A stretch of 64,000 bases of DNA from Erodium maritimum (Eukaryota > Streptophyta > Magnoliopsida > Geraniales > Geraniaceae). Every line of letters starts with the position of its first letter. Within the stretch, counting starts at the first letter, position 1. Below, piece by piece: positions 45,556-58,131 of this stretch. The notes under the pieces are model-generated. The model was not told the origin of the DNA. It worked only from the letters and a program-made list of their open reading frames with translations, and did not search any database. The stretch spans positions 62,543,675 to 62,607,674 of the forward strand of contig OY997594.1 in NCBI GenBank assembly GCA_963921825.1, given 5' to 3'. The position numbers were made by a program, and so were the translations under genes.

Positions 45556-46621
45556 TGTGAGAACCGCCCCCGGTCAACACCGGTCAACCCGGTGAAATTT
45601 GGAAAAAGTTGACTTTCCGCCGGAAAAGTCAATCGGTGACTCCGAGGGTCATTCGGGACCTTTCCGGGACCCAAAAATCTTAGTCGTCGTTACGGTTAGC
45701 TTAGTTGGGTCATTTCCTTTCAAATGACTACTTTTGCGAAAAAGTCAAATCCGGGTCAAACGGGGTCAAATTAGGGGCTTTATCGGGTTAATTTAAATGG
45801 GCTGAAATAATTATGGGTAGAGGTGGACCCCACATGGACACATATCCATGTGTCTTGGAGTAGAAGAAAATGGTGAAAGAAGACTCATTTGACCTCACAT
45901 TTTAGGCTTAAGGGGGGAAATGACAAAAATGGCAAAAGAGGCATTATCCTTTTAGGTTAAAGGCCATTTGGAGCAAAAATCAGCTCATATTTTGAGATTG
46001 GCCGAAACTTACAAGAGAAGGGAGAAAGAGAAAACTCCATTGAAGAAGGAGAAGAAGAGAAGAAAAGGAAGCTCCTTTTGCTTGATTTCTCCACCAAAGT
46101 CCCTCATTCTTCCATATTTCTCATCATTTCTTCATTTCCCAAGGTAAACTCTCAATCAAATCCCATTTTGATGAACTTTGGGTTGTGGGTTTGGTAGAAA
46201 TTGCATGAACTAGGCTTGGGTTTTATGGGTTTGAGGTTTTGATGGTTAAATGGATGAGTTGTGGAGAGAAAGTGGAAGATTTTGATGGAAATGGGTTGGG
46301 TTTTGTTAGTTTGATGAAACCCAACCTTGGGTGTTGAAATTTTGGGGTTGTTGAGACTATTTTTGAGGTTTTGGAGCTTAACAATGGAGTTTTGGAGAAT
46401 CTAAAGCTTGTTAGGAACTTTTGGGAGAAAGGAAATATTTTTTCGGCGACCAGAGGTCCGCCGGAGCTCCGACCGGCCACCGAGTAATGTGACCGGCCAT
46501 GCCGGAGGAAGGGCCACGAAACCGTGACCGGCCACACGGTGGCGGTCCGGTCCAGCCACTCACGTCCCAAGTGTGGTCGTGGGGACCACTTGGCCGGGGT
46601 TCGGGTTTGTCGTGTTCTGGT

Positions 46622-49590
46622 TGTCACGCCCCAATTTCAGCGAACTGAACTCGGGACGCGAACATTTAAAACATGAACACTTAAAACCTGTTTTGAATAA
46701 AACTCTGATATTTCCATTTAATTACCAAAAATAATAATAGTATTTACAATACAAAAACGTTCCAACAAGTGGACAAGGTACACATCCGTCACTAGACTCA
46801 ACAAAAGTAAAGACCAGACTCCGCTCCAAGCTCCATGGACTTCAAGAGCTAACCTAGTCCGTCCGGTGATCAGTACCTGTAGGAAAAGCAGCTAGGGGTG
46901 AGCGTTCGCTCACCTCCACGGATAACAGACTGACTATGGCATAATTAGTAGATAAAGCCAGTAACACTAAAACCAAACCCAACACCGGGACTACAGTCCC
47001 CAACTCAGGTACCCAACTGACCCACAACCCGTCACCTTTTCTCAACAGACTCGACACTCGATAAAAACAATGTAAACCCGACACAACTATCGACGACCTC
47101 CTCAAGGACACGACAGAAAGACTACACAACGCCAAACAAGATCACAAAGGATCGCACACCAGCTGCTCAGTAACCAATCTCAATCAGGTCAGGGTTCGAC
47201 CTATCGCAATTCCTCAACACGAAGTCGGATCAGGCTGTCGACCTTTCAAACTCGCAATTCCTCGACACTAAGTCGGATCAGGCTGTCGACCTTTAAAACT
47301 CGCAATTCATCGACACTAAGTCGGATCAGGTTGTCGACCTTTAAAACTCGCAATTCATCGACACTAAGTCGGATCAGGCTGTCGACCTTTAGAACTCGCA
47401 ATTCATCGACACTAAGTCGGATCAGGCTGTCGACCTTTAGAACTCACCACCCCAGGTAACCACAATCACAATCACAGGCAAGTTCAATCACACAGGCACT
47501 CAAGGCCACTCAAGACACCTCAACAGTCAAGACTCGGGTTCAACAACCCCACGGGCACTCACTGCCACTCAAGACACCTCAACAGTCAAGACTCGGGTTC
47601 AGCAACCCCACGGGCACTCACTGCCACTCAAGACACCAAATTAATTACACGGGATCTCAAGGCCACCCAAACTCCACAATTAAATACGGGCTCTCAAGGC
47701 CACCCAAACTCAACAATTAAATAACACGGGCTCTCAAGGCCACCCAAACTCAACAACAAATAACACGGGCTCTCAAGGCCACCCAAACTCAATAATAAAT
47801 AACACGCAACAACCTCCGGCATACTCGATGCCTCCAACAATTCTAAGATCACTAGTTTCACAAACAACCTCCGGGCATGGTCATATGCCTCCAGTAATTC
47901 AATTATCGCTAAGTTCTCTGTTCCTACGACACTACTAAGTGTCACATGCTTTTCTCTTGAACGCTACAATCCCGTATCGTGCTTTTCTAATAATTAAATA
48001 AATCTACTCAACCCACGACACCCCGGTGTCACATGCAATTCTACTATTAACTTTCCCTAATCAGGGCCGAGATCCGGCTACTTTTCCCTACCTCGTATAT
48101 AGATCCAAAAGCGCTCCAACAAAACCCGAAGTGGACCTAGTCACTCGCCGAGCTTTCCCTTGCCTCGGTCCGTAGCACGATCTAAAAGAACACAAATTCA
48201 AAGTACTTTTAAACTAGTACGAATAAACCGAAAATTAATAAACTTAACGCCCAAACGTAACCCCGACAAAGACGATCACTCCCAAACTTCCCAATTATTC
48301 GATATTGCCGAAAAAGGACCCGTAAGGGCCAGATTCGCCCGACATGGCGAATCTGCCCGGTTTTGGTTAATTGCCTTCCGGGGCTCCAAAAGTCCCCATT
48401 TTCGTTTCTACGGTCTTAGAATAAATCAAGGAACTCAACGCACTTGACGGAATCGAATTCCGACTTCTAAATCAATTAATTAACGTTTAAAGTTTCCCAA
48501 AACCCGTTAATTACAACTTCTCCAAATTAATTCCAAATTTCGATTCGATTAGGAATAAGTGGTCCGGGGGACGTTTTAAACCACCCGAACATTAAAACCC
48601 GAGCAACCGAGCACGTGGGCCCCACCCAAGAGGCTTGGCCGAGACCCTAGGGTTTGAGGGAGGGGCTCGGCCACCAAGTGGTGGCTGCTGCCACCTCCGG
48701 CCAGCCACCACATGGCCGGCCGGCCACCACCCACGGTGGCCGGAGCTCCTCCCGAGCCTCCGGTCACCGGAAAACGTGAAATTAAACCCCCAAACACCTC
48801 TAAAACGTCTCCAACACCTCCCCACACTCTACACAACCCTAAGCCTTAGTTTATAACCAAACCCTAGCTCTTGAAAATAATCAAAACGAGAATCGGTTCG
48901 GGTATTACCGTAGAGGAGAACGAGGGGAACGGGATTGCTCTTTGCTTTGACTCGATCCAAGGGCTCGATCACAAACCCTAGCTCAACCTCCCTTCTTCTC
49001 TCTTCTTCTCCTTCTCCTTCTCTCTCTAAAACCTCTCTTCTAATTTCTAATTTAATTAAACTAACAACAAAACTAACTCTCCCTTAATACCCCATACTCG
49101 GCCAACCCTCTCCAACCACACCTTTTCCCTCCAAAAATTACACCACCATATACTTGACAAGTGTCAAGGTGGGTCCCATACCTTTTGGAAAATATCTAGT
49201 TGATATTTTCCAATCAGATTCGCGAAAAACGGACGTTTCGGGCCCCGAACGGGCACTTTTCCCAAGAAATTTTTAAACTGGACGGGCTTCAAGGAAACGG
49301 CCCAACTAAGACCGCTACGACGACGGCTAAGCTTTTCGGGTCCAAAACGGTCCTCGAATGGACCAAAACGTCGCTCGGGTGACTTTTCTAGCGAAAAATC
49401 AATCTTTCCCAAATTGACCAGAAAGTTGCCCTGAGTCCCCCGTAACTCATTTTAGTCGATAACGGGGTTATCTTAAGTCCGGTATGACCCTCGGGGTCAA
49501 TTTAGGTTAAGTTTAGTGTCTGTCTTAAAATTTTTAAATTTTCCTGTTTTTCGCAGGTTTGACTGACGTTGACCAGAAGTGGTTATTACA
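46622..49590 (-). repeat. Young gypsy element, 3' LTR
   Basis: 2,969 bp, starting TGTAATAACCACTTC and ending GGGGCGTGACA on the minus strand. It contains five 48-bp tandem units at 47,205-47,444, two to three copies of a block of about 60 bp at 47,508-47,640, and about four short GGCCACCCAAACTC units at 47,660-47,800. It includes the last codons of the polyprotein. Confidence 0.95.
47205..47444. repeat. 48-bp tandem repeat in the LTR (five units)
   Basis: Units begin CGCAATTC at 47,205, 47,253, 47,301, 47,349 and 47,397 and contain ACTAAGTCGGATCAGG and CTGTCGACCTTT. The partner LTR has six units from 55,698. There are no spacers between units. Confidence 0.92.
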
Positions 49591-52500
49591 GTCTACCCCC
49601 CTTAAAGGAATTTCGTCCGCGAAATTTAAAACAGACGTACCTCGGGAGTCGAACAGGCCGGGATACTTCGCGCGAACCTCGTCCTCGCGTTCCCACGTCG
49701 ACTCAGCTCCGTGATGTTTCCACTGCACTCGGACCAAGCGGATAATCTTGCCTCCCCGCAGAATCTGCTGCCGTGTGTCCATGATCCGAATCGGCTGCTC
49801 CTCATAGGAGACATCATCAGCCACCTCGATATCAGTCCACTCGATGACGTGGGATGGGTCTGCGTTGTACTGCCGCAACTGGGATACGTGGAAGACATTA
49901 TGTACTCTCCCAAGCTGCTGTGGCAACGCCAGACGATAAGCCACGACTCCCACTCTGTCTAAGATCTGGAACGGGCCTATGTACCTCGGAGCCAACTTTC
50001 CCCCGCTGCGCCTGAACCGCACCAGCCCCTTCCTCGGGCTCACCTTCAGGAACACGTGATCCCCGACTGCAAACTCAAGAGGTCGACGTCGCCTGTCTGC
50101 ACAACTCTTCTGCCGGCTCTGCGCGGTCCTCAACCGATCGCGGATCAATGCGACCTTCTCCGTCGTCTCTCTGACAAGATCTGGCCCCAGCAGACTCTTG
50201 TCCCCCACCTCTGCCCAGCATACTGGTGACCGACACGGCCTACCATACAACGCTTCGAACGGTGCCATCCCGATACTGGCCTGGAAGCTGTTGTTGTAGG
50301 CGAACTCGGCCAATGGCAAGTGGGTCTCCCAAGATCCCCTGAAATCCAACACACATGCTCGCAGCATGTCCTCCAAGATCTGAATGGTACGCTCAGACTG
50401 ACCGTCTGTCTGAGGATGATGTGCTGTGCTGAGTAGGACCTCTGTCCCCAGTGCCTTCTGCAGACTCGGCCAGAACCTGGACGTGAAGCGGGGATCCCTG
50501 TCAGACACTATCGACACCGGGACCCCGTGGAGGCGCACTATCTCCTGGATATACAGACTGCTCAACTTGTCGACCGGGTCTGTCATCCTCATAGCCAGAA
50601 AGTGGGCCGACTTGGTCAATCGGTCGACTACCACCCACACGGCGTCGTTTCCCTTGGGCGATCTCGGTAGTCCACACACGAAATCCATCGTAATGTGCTC
50701 CCACTTCCACTGAGCAATCGGTAGTGGCTGTAACAATCCCGCGGGACGCTGATGCTCTGCCTTCACCTGCTGACAGACAAGGCATCTCGACACAAACTCT
50801 GCGACTGCTCTCCTCATGCCGCGCCACCAGTAGTGCCTCCTGAGGTCACGGTACATCTTGGTGCCCCCCGGATGCACTGCGAGACGCGAATGGTGTGCCT
50901 CTCGTAACACGGCATCTCTACAGTTAACTGGTACGAACAGCCCCCCGCGGTACCGTAGTCCCCAATCAGTACTGTCCTGCCAGCCCACCACCTCGTCACC
51001 CCTGACGACTCTCTCGCGGATCTCTGATGCTTCGACGTCCTCCCTCTGCGCCTCCAACACTTGGGCAAGCAGTGAGGGCTGAGCCACTAGGGAGCACATG
51101 GCAACACCGCCAGTAACCTCCTCTAGCTCAAGCCCGAATGTGCTCAGCTCCCCTATCATGTCCCACTCTCGGACAGATATGCTGGCGAGGCTCGGAGCCG
51201 ACTTCCTACTCAAGGCGTCGGCGACAACGTTCGCCTTGCCTGGGTGGTAGTGTAGCTCGAAGTCGTACTCCTCGAGTAGTTCCATCCACCGTCGCTGACG
51301 CATGTTCAGGTCTCGCTGGGAAAATATGTACTTGAGGCTCTTGTGATCCGAGAACACCTGAAACCCCTCGCCGTACAGATAATATCGCCAGCTCTTTAGC
51401 GCAAACACGACTGCTGCTAGCTCCAAGTCGTGGGTAGGATAGTTGCGCTCGTGTATCCTCAACTGCCTGGAGCCATAAGCCACAACTCTGCCCGACTGCA
51501 TCAGCACGCAACCCAGTCCCTCTCCGGATGCATCGCAGTAAACATCATAGCCAAACCCTCGTTCGGGCACCACTAACACTGGAGCTGTAGTCAGTCGAGT
51601 CTTCAACTCCGCGAACGCATGCTCACAGTCATCTGTCCACACGAACCCAACACCCTTGCGCGTTAACAGAGTCATCGGTGCGGCTAGTCGTGCAAAATCC
51701 TGGACAAATCGCCTATAGTAGCCTGCCAATCCCAGAAAGCTGCGGATCTCGAAAACACTCGTGGGCCGTGCCCACTTCGAGACCGTGTCGATCTTCGACG
51801 GATCGACCAGGATACTGTCACGGGATACGATGTGGCCGAGGAATCTCACCTCAGAGAGCCAGAACTCGCACTTCTCCCGGTTGGCATATAGCTGGTGCTC
51901 GCGCAGTAGGGTCAGAACAGCCCTCAGATGTGCCTCATGCGCCGCCTCGTTCTGCGAATATATTAGGATGTCGTCCACGAACACCACCACAAACTGATCC
52001 AGGTACGGCCGGAAGATGCTGTTCATCAGGTCCATGAACGCTGCTGGCGCGTTCGTCAGTCCGAATGGCATCACCAGGAACTCGTAATGCCCATAGCGTG
52101 TCCGGAATGCAGTCTTTGCGACGTCCCCCTCACGGACTCGCAACTGATAATAACCGGATCGCAGATCGATCTTCGAGAAGTGAGTCGCCCTTCTCAACTG
52201 GTCAAACAAGTCATCGATCCTCGGCATCGGGTACCGGTTCTTCACCGTAACCCGGTTCAGCTTCCGGTAATCTATACACATCCGTAGCTGTCCACTCTTC
52301 TTCTTCACAAAGAGTGCTGGTGCTCCCCACGGCGATGCACTCGGACGGATAAACCCCTTCTGCTGAAGCTCCTCCAGTTGACGCTTCAGCTCAGTCAACT
52401 CTGCCGGCGCAAACCTGTAAGGCGCCATCGATATCGCCGCCGTTCCCGGCACTAGGTCAATCCCGAACTCCACCTCACGAATCGGTGGCAGCCCGCTCAA

Positions 52501-54441
52501 CTCCTCAGGAAAGACCTCGGGGAACTCGCATACCACTCTCGGTAACTCTCGGCTCTGCACAGCCGATACTTCCTCCTCTGCGGACAACCCCGACAGGAGG
52601 ACCCCACTCTTACTCCCCAGCACGCACGTCACCTTCGTACCGCCCACTGTCACTGTCACTCGTCGTCTGTAGCAATCGATGTTGGCTCGGTACCTCGACA
52701 ACCAATCCATACCCAAAATCACATCAAAGGTAGTCATCCCCAACACGAGAAGATCACCAGGGCAAGGACAGTCTGCGACTCTAATCTCGCAGGCACGACA
52801 TACTCTAGTCAACGATGCACCACCCCCAACTGGGGTGTCCAGGCATAGGGGTGGACTCAACGGCTCTAAGCTCAACCCCAACCTCTCAGCACAACCCGAC
52901 GAAATAAAAGAGTGCGATGCCCCGGTATCAAACAAGAACAAAGCCCATAAATGATACAACAAACACGTACCCTGGATGGTCTCACGGTACGTGCTAGGTC
53001 CTGGGGCTCTGGAGTCGGTGACTGCATATACTCTCCCCTGCGAGGCCTGCTGCCTCTGACCCTGCGCATTGGCTGCTGGATACCAGTGACTCTGCTGCTG
53101 TCTCGGAATTGGTGCGCTCGTAGACGGCCGTGATGATCTCGGCTGCTGACCCTGTCGAGGGCGACCTCTAGGCGACTGTACTGTCCGCGACTGCTGCGGT
53201 CGTTGCACTGATGTCTCCCCCAACTGCTCTCGGCACCATGCCATAGTGTGACCGGCCTGGCCGCATCGGTAACAGCTGATCTCGTCAGCCCTCGACCCCG
53301 AGCCCTGGCCTGTCCGGCTAGTAGCTGGTACTGCCGCGGTTCCTCCCCTCGTCGGACAGTCTCGCTGTAAGTGGTCTGGCTGCCCGCAGTGATAGCATGA
53401 CGGCCTCCTCTCTGAGGCGACTGGCCCCACTGATGCCACTGACCCCTGCTGTCTCGATCCACTCTGATGAGGCGGTGGTCGGAAGGATCCCGCGGTCCTC
53501 TGCCTCCGCGAGTCTCGTGAGTCTGACGGCCCTGCCCAACTGATCGGCCGAGGTCGGACCTCACGGCCCCTGGCTGCATCCCTGGCGCCCTGCTCTACTG
53601 TAGCTGCGGTGTCCACGAGGTCGGTATACTTCCGTATCCTCAAGGCGAGAACCTGGTTCCGGATGCCCAGCCTCAGTCCGTCCTGGAACCGCAGGCAACG
53701 GTTCGTCTCGCTTGTCACCATCTCAGGCGCGAATCTGGCCAAGGCTGTGAACCTGGCCTCGTACTCTCCTACCGTCATCCCCCCTTGCTCCAGGTCTAAG
53801 AACTGCCGATGTCGCTCCAGCCGAGCCGACTCGGGGAAGTACTGTGCCATGAATACCTCCTGGAATACGCTGTAGTCGTATCCGACCGTGTCCTTCACCC
53901 GCCCCCACCAGTGGTAGGCGCTATCTCTCAGCTGATGGGCCGCGAAGGACACTCTCCGACGGCCATCCTCGACACCCGATGTGTCCAAGTCTCGTGTGAC
54001 CTGCTCTATCCATCGCTCGGCCAGGTCGGGATTTGGCTCCCCGACAAAAACAGGTATCCCGAGCTTCAAGAAATCTAGTAGTGCTCGGGAGGTAAGATCC
54101 TCTGTCTGAGCGGCCCTCACCGGGACTGCGGCTGCCTCTGGTGCTGGCGAAGCCGACTCTCGGCTGGCGATGATCGCCACCAAACTCTGAACGGTCCTGG
54201 TAAGCTCATCCAGGGCAGTCATCACTGGAGGGTCCGCGACTGGCGGAACACTGGGGGTGCCGGCAGACGGCCCCGCATCACTCCTCCTGTCTTCTCCGAC
54301 AGGAGTACCCTGTGCCTCCGCATAGTCGGCGGGCTCGACGGTCGGCACCCTCCCTGGTGCCCCTGCTGACCGTCCCCGCCGGCCTCGCGTGGGTGCCTGG
54401 CCCCGTGTTCCTGATGGTCGCCCCCGCTTACCGCGAGCCAT
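49534..54441 (-). CDS. Gag-pol polyprotein of the young gypsy element
   Basis: The frame is open for 1,660 codons from 54,516. [18 protein letters not shown] at 54,441 is the likelier start. Positions below count from 54,516. Gag lies at about 150-330 and is followed by two CCHC knuckles ([28 protein letters not shown]) at about 375-435. The protease is marked by [12 protein letters not shown] near 530, RT by FVDDILIYS and RNase H by [15 protein letters not shown]. Integrase has an HHCC zinc domain (ending [11 protein letters not shown]) and core motifs ([32 protein letters not shown]). The C-terminus ([20 protein letters not shown]) resembles a chromodomain. In the family these proteins build the particle, copy the RNA and integrate the DNA. 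The stop falls inside the 3' LTR. Confidence 0.95.
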   Translation of the reverse strand: MARGKRGRPSGTRGQAPTRGRRGRSAGAPGRVPTVEPADYAEAQGTPVGEDRRSDAGPSAGTPSVPPVADPPVMTALDELTRTVQSLVAIIASRESASPAPEAAAVPVRAAQTEDLTSRALLDFLKLGIPVFVGEPNPDLAERWIEQVTRDLDTSGVEDGRRRVSFAAHQLRDSAYHWWGRVKDTVGYDYSVFQEVFMAQYFPESARLERHRQFLDLEQGGMTVGEYEARFTALARFAPEMVTSETNRCLRFQDGLRLGIRNQVLALRIRKYTDLVDTAATVEQGARDAARGREVRPRPISWAGPSDSRDSRRQRTAGSFRPPPHQSGSRQQGSVASVGPVASERRPSCYHCGQPDHLQRDCPTRGGTAAVPATSRTGQGSGSRADEISCYRCGQAGHTMAWCREQLGETSVQRPQQSRTVQSPRGRPRQGQQPRSSRPSTSAPIPRQQQSHWYPAANAQGQRQQASQGRVYAVTDSRAPGPSTYRETIQGTCLLYHLWALFLFDTGASHSFISSGCAERLGLSLEPLSPPLCLDTPVGGGASLTRVCRACEIRVADCPCPGDLLVLGMTTFDVILGMDWLSRYRANIDCYRRRVTVTVGGTKVTCVLGSKSGVLLSGLSAEEEVSAVQSRELPRVVCEFPEVFPEELSGLPPIREVEFGIDLVPGTAAISMAPYRFAPAELTELKRQLEELQQKGFIRPSASPWGAPALFVKKKSGQLRMCIDYRKLNRVTVKNRYPMPRIDDLFDQLRRATHFSKIDLRSGYYQLRVREGDVAKTAFRTRYGHYEFLVMPFGLTNAPAAFMDLMNSIFRPYLDQFVVVFVDDILIYSQNEAAHEAHLRAVLTLLREHQLYANREKCEFWLSEVRFLGHIVSRDSILVDPSKIDTVSKWARPTSVFEIRSFLGLAGYYRRFVQDFARLAAPMTLLTRKGVGFVWTDDCEHAFAELKTRLTTAPVLVVPERGFGYDVYCDASGEGLGCVLMQSGRVVAYGSRQLRIHERNYPTHDLELAAVVFALKSWRYYLYGEGFQVFSDHKSLKYIFSQRDLNMRQRRWMELLEEYDFELHYHPGKANVVADALSRKSAPSLASISVREWDMIGELSTFGLELEEVTGGVAMCSLVAQPSLLAQVLEAQREDVEASEIRERVVRGDEVVGWQDSTDWGLRYRGGLFVPVNCRDAVLREAHHSRLAVHPGGTKMYRDLRRHYWWRGMRRAVAEFVSRCLVCQQVKAEHQRPAGLLQPLPIAQWKWEHITMDFVCGLPRSPKGNDAVWVVVDRLTKSAHFLAMRMTDPVDKLSSLYIQEIVRLHGVPVSIVSDRDPRFTSRFWPSLQKALGTEVLLSTAHHPQTDGQSERTIQILEDMLRACVLDFRGSWETHLPLAEFAYNNSFQASIGMAPFEALYGRPCRSPVCWAEVGDKSLLGPDLVRETTEKVALIRDRLRTAQSRQKSCADRRRRPLEFAVGDHVFLKVSPRKGLVRFRRSGGKLAPRYIGPFQILDRVGVVAYRLALPQQLGRVHNVFHVSQLRQYNADPSHVIEWTDIEVADDVSYEEQPIRIMDTRQQILRGGKIIRLVRVQWKHHGAESTWEREDEVRAKYPGLFDSRGTSVLNFADEIPLRGVDCNNHFWSTSVKPAKNRKI

Positions 54442-54516
54442 GAACAGTATCCTCTGCACGGATACACGCAAACGTTCAGTTTGCGAACTTAAATAAAAAC
54501 GACAGTACAAAAGCAC

Positions 54517-55093
54517 TAACGTCCACCCGCTTAAGCTTACACTAACGTGCTTATCACTAAAGCGCTACACCGCTCAAGCTAAACGTACTTTATATACTAG
54601 CATTAGTAAACGAGACCTCAACGAGACCGCACCGACGTGCACCAAACAAGCGACGGCAAACCAACCCACACAACACGACGACCCCCGTTCACCGGGCCAA
54701 TCAAAATCGAACCTTGCCCACCGGGCCAACCAAAATCAAACATACGCCCATAGGGCCAATCAAGTTCAAGACATGCCCACAGGGCCAACAATTTTAAAAC
54801 CTTCACCCTTTCATTTTAAAACTTCGTTCCTTGACATCACGTAGTTACAACCCGGTTCAGGCGTCCCCGAACCACGTTGTACCGACTTGACATCAACACC
54901 GTCACGTTCGACTACAGGAGCGCTCCTGAGTCGACCCGCGACAGTTAAAAACAGTTCACGCAATCACACACAATCAGTATGCCAGCAACAAAATACTGTA
55001 ACATACGCACAACACAAACAAGACTCAGGACATGACGGGTCTACACTGACTCGACTCTCCCCCCCTAAGTGACGGACAGTCCGAGGTTTGAAA
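54517..55093 (-). other. Untranslated leader of the young gypsy element
   Basis: Non-coding sequence between the primer site and gag. It contains repeated GGGCCAA and CCACCGGGCC-type words near 54,690-54,790 and is clearly related to 62,840-63,258 in the right-edge element. Confidence 0.8.
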
Positions 55094-55111
55094 CCTCGAG
55101 CTCTGATACCA
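55094..55111 (-). other. Primer-binding site of the young gypsy element
   Basis: The minus strand reads TGGTATCAGAGCTCGAGG, three bases inside the 5' LTR. The first dozen bases are the standard initiator-Met tRNA complement. The same site is present in the right-edge element at 63,260-63,277. Confidence 0.88.
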
Positions 55112-55114
55112 AGC

Positions 55115-58100
55115 TGTCACGCCCCAATTTCAGCGAACTGAACTCGGGACGCGAACATTTAAAACATGAACACTTAAAACCTGTTTTGAATAAAACTCTG
55201 ATATTTCCATTTAATTACCAAAAATAATAATAGTATTTACAATACAAAAACGTTCCAACAAGTGGACAAGGTACACATCCGTCACTAGACTCAACAAAAG
55301 TAAAGACCAGACTCCGCTCCAAGCTCCATGGACTTCAAGAGCTAACCTAGTCCGTCCGGTGATCAGTACCTGTAGGAAAAGCAGCTAGGGGTGAGCGTTC
55401 GCTCACCTCCACGGATAACAGACTGACTATGGCATAATTAGTAGATAAAGCTAGTAACACTAAAACCAAACCCAACACCGGGACTACAGTCCCCAACTCA
55501 GGTACCCAATTGACCCACAACCCGTCACCTTTTCTCAACAGACTCGACACTCGATAAAAACAGTGTAAACCCGACACAACTATCGACGACCTCCTCAAGG
55601 ACACGACAGAAAGACTACACAACGCCAAACAAGATCACAAAGGATCGCACACCAGCTGCTCAGTAACCAATCTCAATCAGGTCAGGGTTCGACCTATCGC
55701 AATTCCTCAACACGAAGTCGGATCAGGCTGTCGACCTTTCAAACTCGCAATTCCTCGACACTAAGTCGGATCAGGCTGTCGACCTTTAAAACTCGCAATT
55801 CATCGACACTAAGTCGGATCAGGCTGTCGACCTTTAAAACTCGCAATTCATCGACACTAAGTCGGATCAGGCTGTCGACCTTTAGAACTCGCAATTCATC
55901 GACACTAAGTCGGATCAGGCTGTCGACCTTTAGAACTCGCAATTCATCGACACTAAGTCGGATCAGGCTGTCGACCTTTAGAACTCACCACCCCAGGTAA
56001 CCACAATCACAATCACAGGCAAGTTCAATCACACAGGCACTCAAGGCCACTCAAGACACCTCAACAGTCAAGACTCGGGTTCAACAACCCCACGGGCACT
56101 CACTGCCACTCAAGACACCTCAACAGTCAAGACTCGGGTTCAGCAACCCCACGGGCACTCACTGCCACTCAAGACACCAAATTAATTACACGGGATCTCA
56201 AGGCCACCCAAACTCCACAATTAAATACGGGCTCTCAAGGCCACCCAAACTCAACAATTAAATAACACGGGCTCTCAAGGCCACCCAAACTCAACAACAA
56301 ATAACACGGGCTCTCAAGGCCACCCAAACTCAATAATAAATAACACGCAACAACCTCCGGCATACTCGATGCCTCCAACAATTCTAAGATCACTAGTTTC
56401 ACAAACAACCTCCGGGCATGGTCATATGCCTCCAGTAATTCAATTATCGCTAAGTTCTCTGTTCCTACGACACTACTAAGTGTCACATGCTTTTCTCTTG
56501 AACGCTACAATCCCGTATCGTGCTTTTCTAATAATTAAATAAATCTACTCAACCCACGACACCCCGGTGTCACATGCAATTCTACTATTAACTTTCCCTA
56601 ATCAGGGCCGAGATCCGGCTACTTTTCCCTACCTCGTATATAGATCCAAAAGCGCTCCAACAAAACCCGAAGTGGACCTAGTCACTCGCCGAGCTTTCCC
56701 TTGCCTCGGTCCGTAGCATGATCTAAAAGAACACAAATTCAAAGTACTTTTAAACTAGTACGAATAAACCGAAAATTAATAAACTTAACGCCCAAACGTA
56801 ACCCCGACAAAGACGATCACTCCCAAACTTCCCAATTATTCGATATTGCCGAAAAAGGACCCGTAAGGGCCAGATTCGCCCGACATGGCGAATCTGCCCG
56901 GTTTTGGTTAATTGCCTTCCGGGGCTCCAAAAGTCCCCATTTTCGTTTCTACGGTCTTAGAATAAATCAAGGAACTCAACGCACTTGACGGAATCGAATT
57001 CCGACTTCTAAATCAATTAATTAACGTTTAAAGTTTCCCAAAACCCGTTAATTACAACTTCTCCAAATTAATTCCAAATTTCGATTCGATTAGGAATAAG
57101 TGGTCCGGGGGACGTTTTAAACCACCCGAACATTAAAACCCGAGCAACCGAGCACGTGGGCCCCACCCAAGAGGCTTGGCCGAGACCCTAGGGTTTGAGG
57201 GAGGGGCTCGGCCACCAAGTGGTGGCTGCTGCCACCTCCGGCCAGCCACCACATGGCCGGCCGGCCACCACCCACGGTGGCCGGAGCTCCTCCCGAGCCT
57301 CCGGTCACCGGAAAACGTGAAATTAAACCCCCAAACACCTCTAAAACGTCTCCAACACCTCCCCACACTCTACACAACCCTAAGCCTTAGTTTATAACCA
57401 AACCCTAGCTCTTGAAAATAATCAAAACGAGAATCGGTTCGGGTATTACCGTAGAGGAGAACGAGGGGAACGGGATTGCTCTTTGCTTTGACTCGATCCA
57501 AGGGCTCGATCACAAACCCTAGCTCAACCTCCCTTCTTCTCTCTTCTTCTCCTTCTCCTTCTCTCTCTAAAACCTCTCTTCTAATTTCTAATTTAATTAA
57601 ACTAACAACAAAACTAACTCTCCCTTAATACCCCATACTCGGCCAACCCTCTCCAACCACACCTTTTCCCTCCAAAAATTACACCACCATATACTTGACA
57701 AGTGTCAAGGTGGGTCCCATACCTTTTGGAAAATATCTAGTTGATATTTTCCAATCAGATTCGCGAAAAACGGACGTTTCGGGCCCCGAACGGGCACTTT
57801 TCCCAAGAAATTTTTAAACTGGACGGGCTTCAAGGAAACGGCCCAACTAAGACCGCTACGACGACGGCTAAGCTTTTCGGGTCCAAAACGGTCCTCGAAT
57901 GGACCAAAACGTCGCTCGGGTGACTTTTCTAGCGAAAAATCAATCTTTCCCAAATTGACCAGAAAGTTTCCCTGAGTCCCCCGTAACTCATTTTAGTCGA
58001 TAACGGGGTTATCTTAAGTCCGGTATGACCCTCGGGGTCAATTTAGGTTAAGTTTAGTGTCTGTCTTAAAATTTTTAAATTTTCCTGTTTTTCGCAGGTT

Positions 58101-58131
58101 TGACTGACGTTGACCAGAAGTGGTTATTACA
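55115..58131 (-). repeat. Young gypsy element, 5' LTR
   Basis: 3,017 bp and nearly identical to the other LTR. The 48 extra bases equal one additional tandem unit (six units at 55,698-55,985 against five). Confidence 0.95.
55698..55985. repeat. 48-bp tandem repeat in the LTR (six units)
   Basis: Same unit as at 47,205-47,444, starting at 55,698, 55,746, 55,794, 55,842, 55,890 and 55,938. The additional copy accounts for the whole length difference between the two LTRs. Confidence 0.92.

Larger units (their letters stand above)
46622..58131 (-). mobile_element. Ty3/gypsy chromovirus-type retrotransposon (Tekay/Del-like), appears whole and young
   Basis: 11.5 kb, with LTRs of 2,969 bp (46,622-49,590) and 3,017 bp (55,115-58,131) and the duplication ctggt at 46,617-46,621 and 58,132-58,136. 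The primer site TGGTATCAGAGCTCGAGG (55,094-55,111) and a polypurine tract (AAGGGGGGTAGAC, about 49,591-49,605) are in place. A single long gag-pol frame is open. The LTRs differ by about five substitutions and one tandem-repeat unit. At a commonly used plant rate this means roughly 0.1 million years or less. The long LTRs and chromodomain-like C-terminus suggest the Tekay/Del lineage. It is inserted, in opposite orientation, in the solo LTR 45,556-59,933. Confidence 0.95.

Noticed and set aside
47205-47444. Regular direct repeats resembling a CRISPR array
   Set aside because: Units are contiguous 48-bp copies without unique spacers, lie within a retrotransposon LTR and are in a plant genome.
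48592-48856. Overlapping GC-rich open frames on both strands (repeated at 57,133-57,397)
   Set aside because: They lie inside the LTRs of the young gypsy element, occur in both copies and overlap on opposite strands, as expected for chance frames in GC-rich DNA.
50145-53908. Many secondary open frames on both strands within the gypsy gag-pol region
   Set aside because: They are shadows of the single long polyprotein frame in GC-rich DNA.
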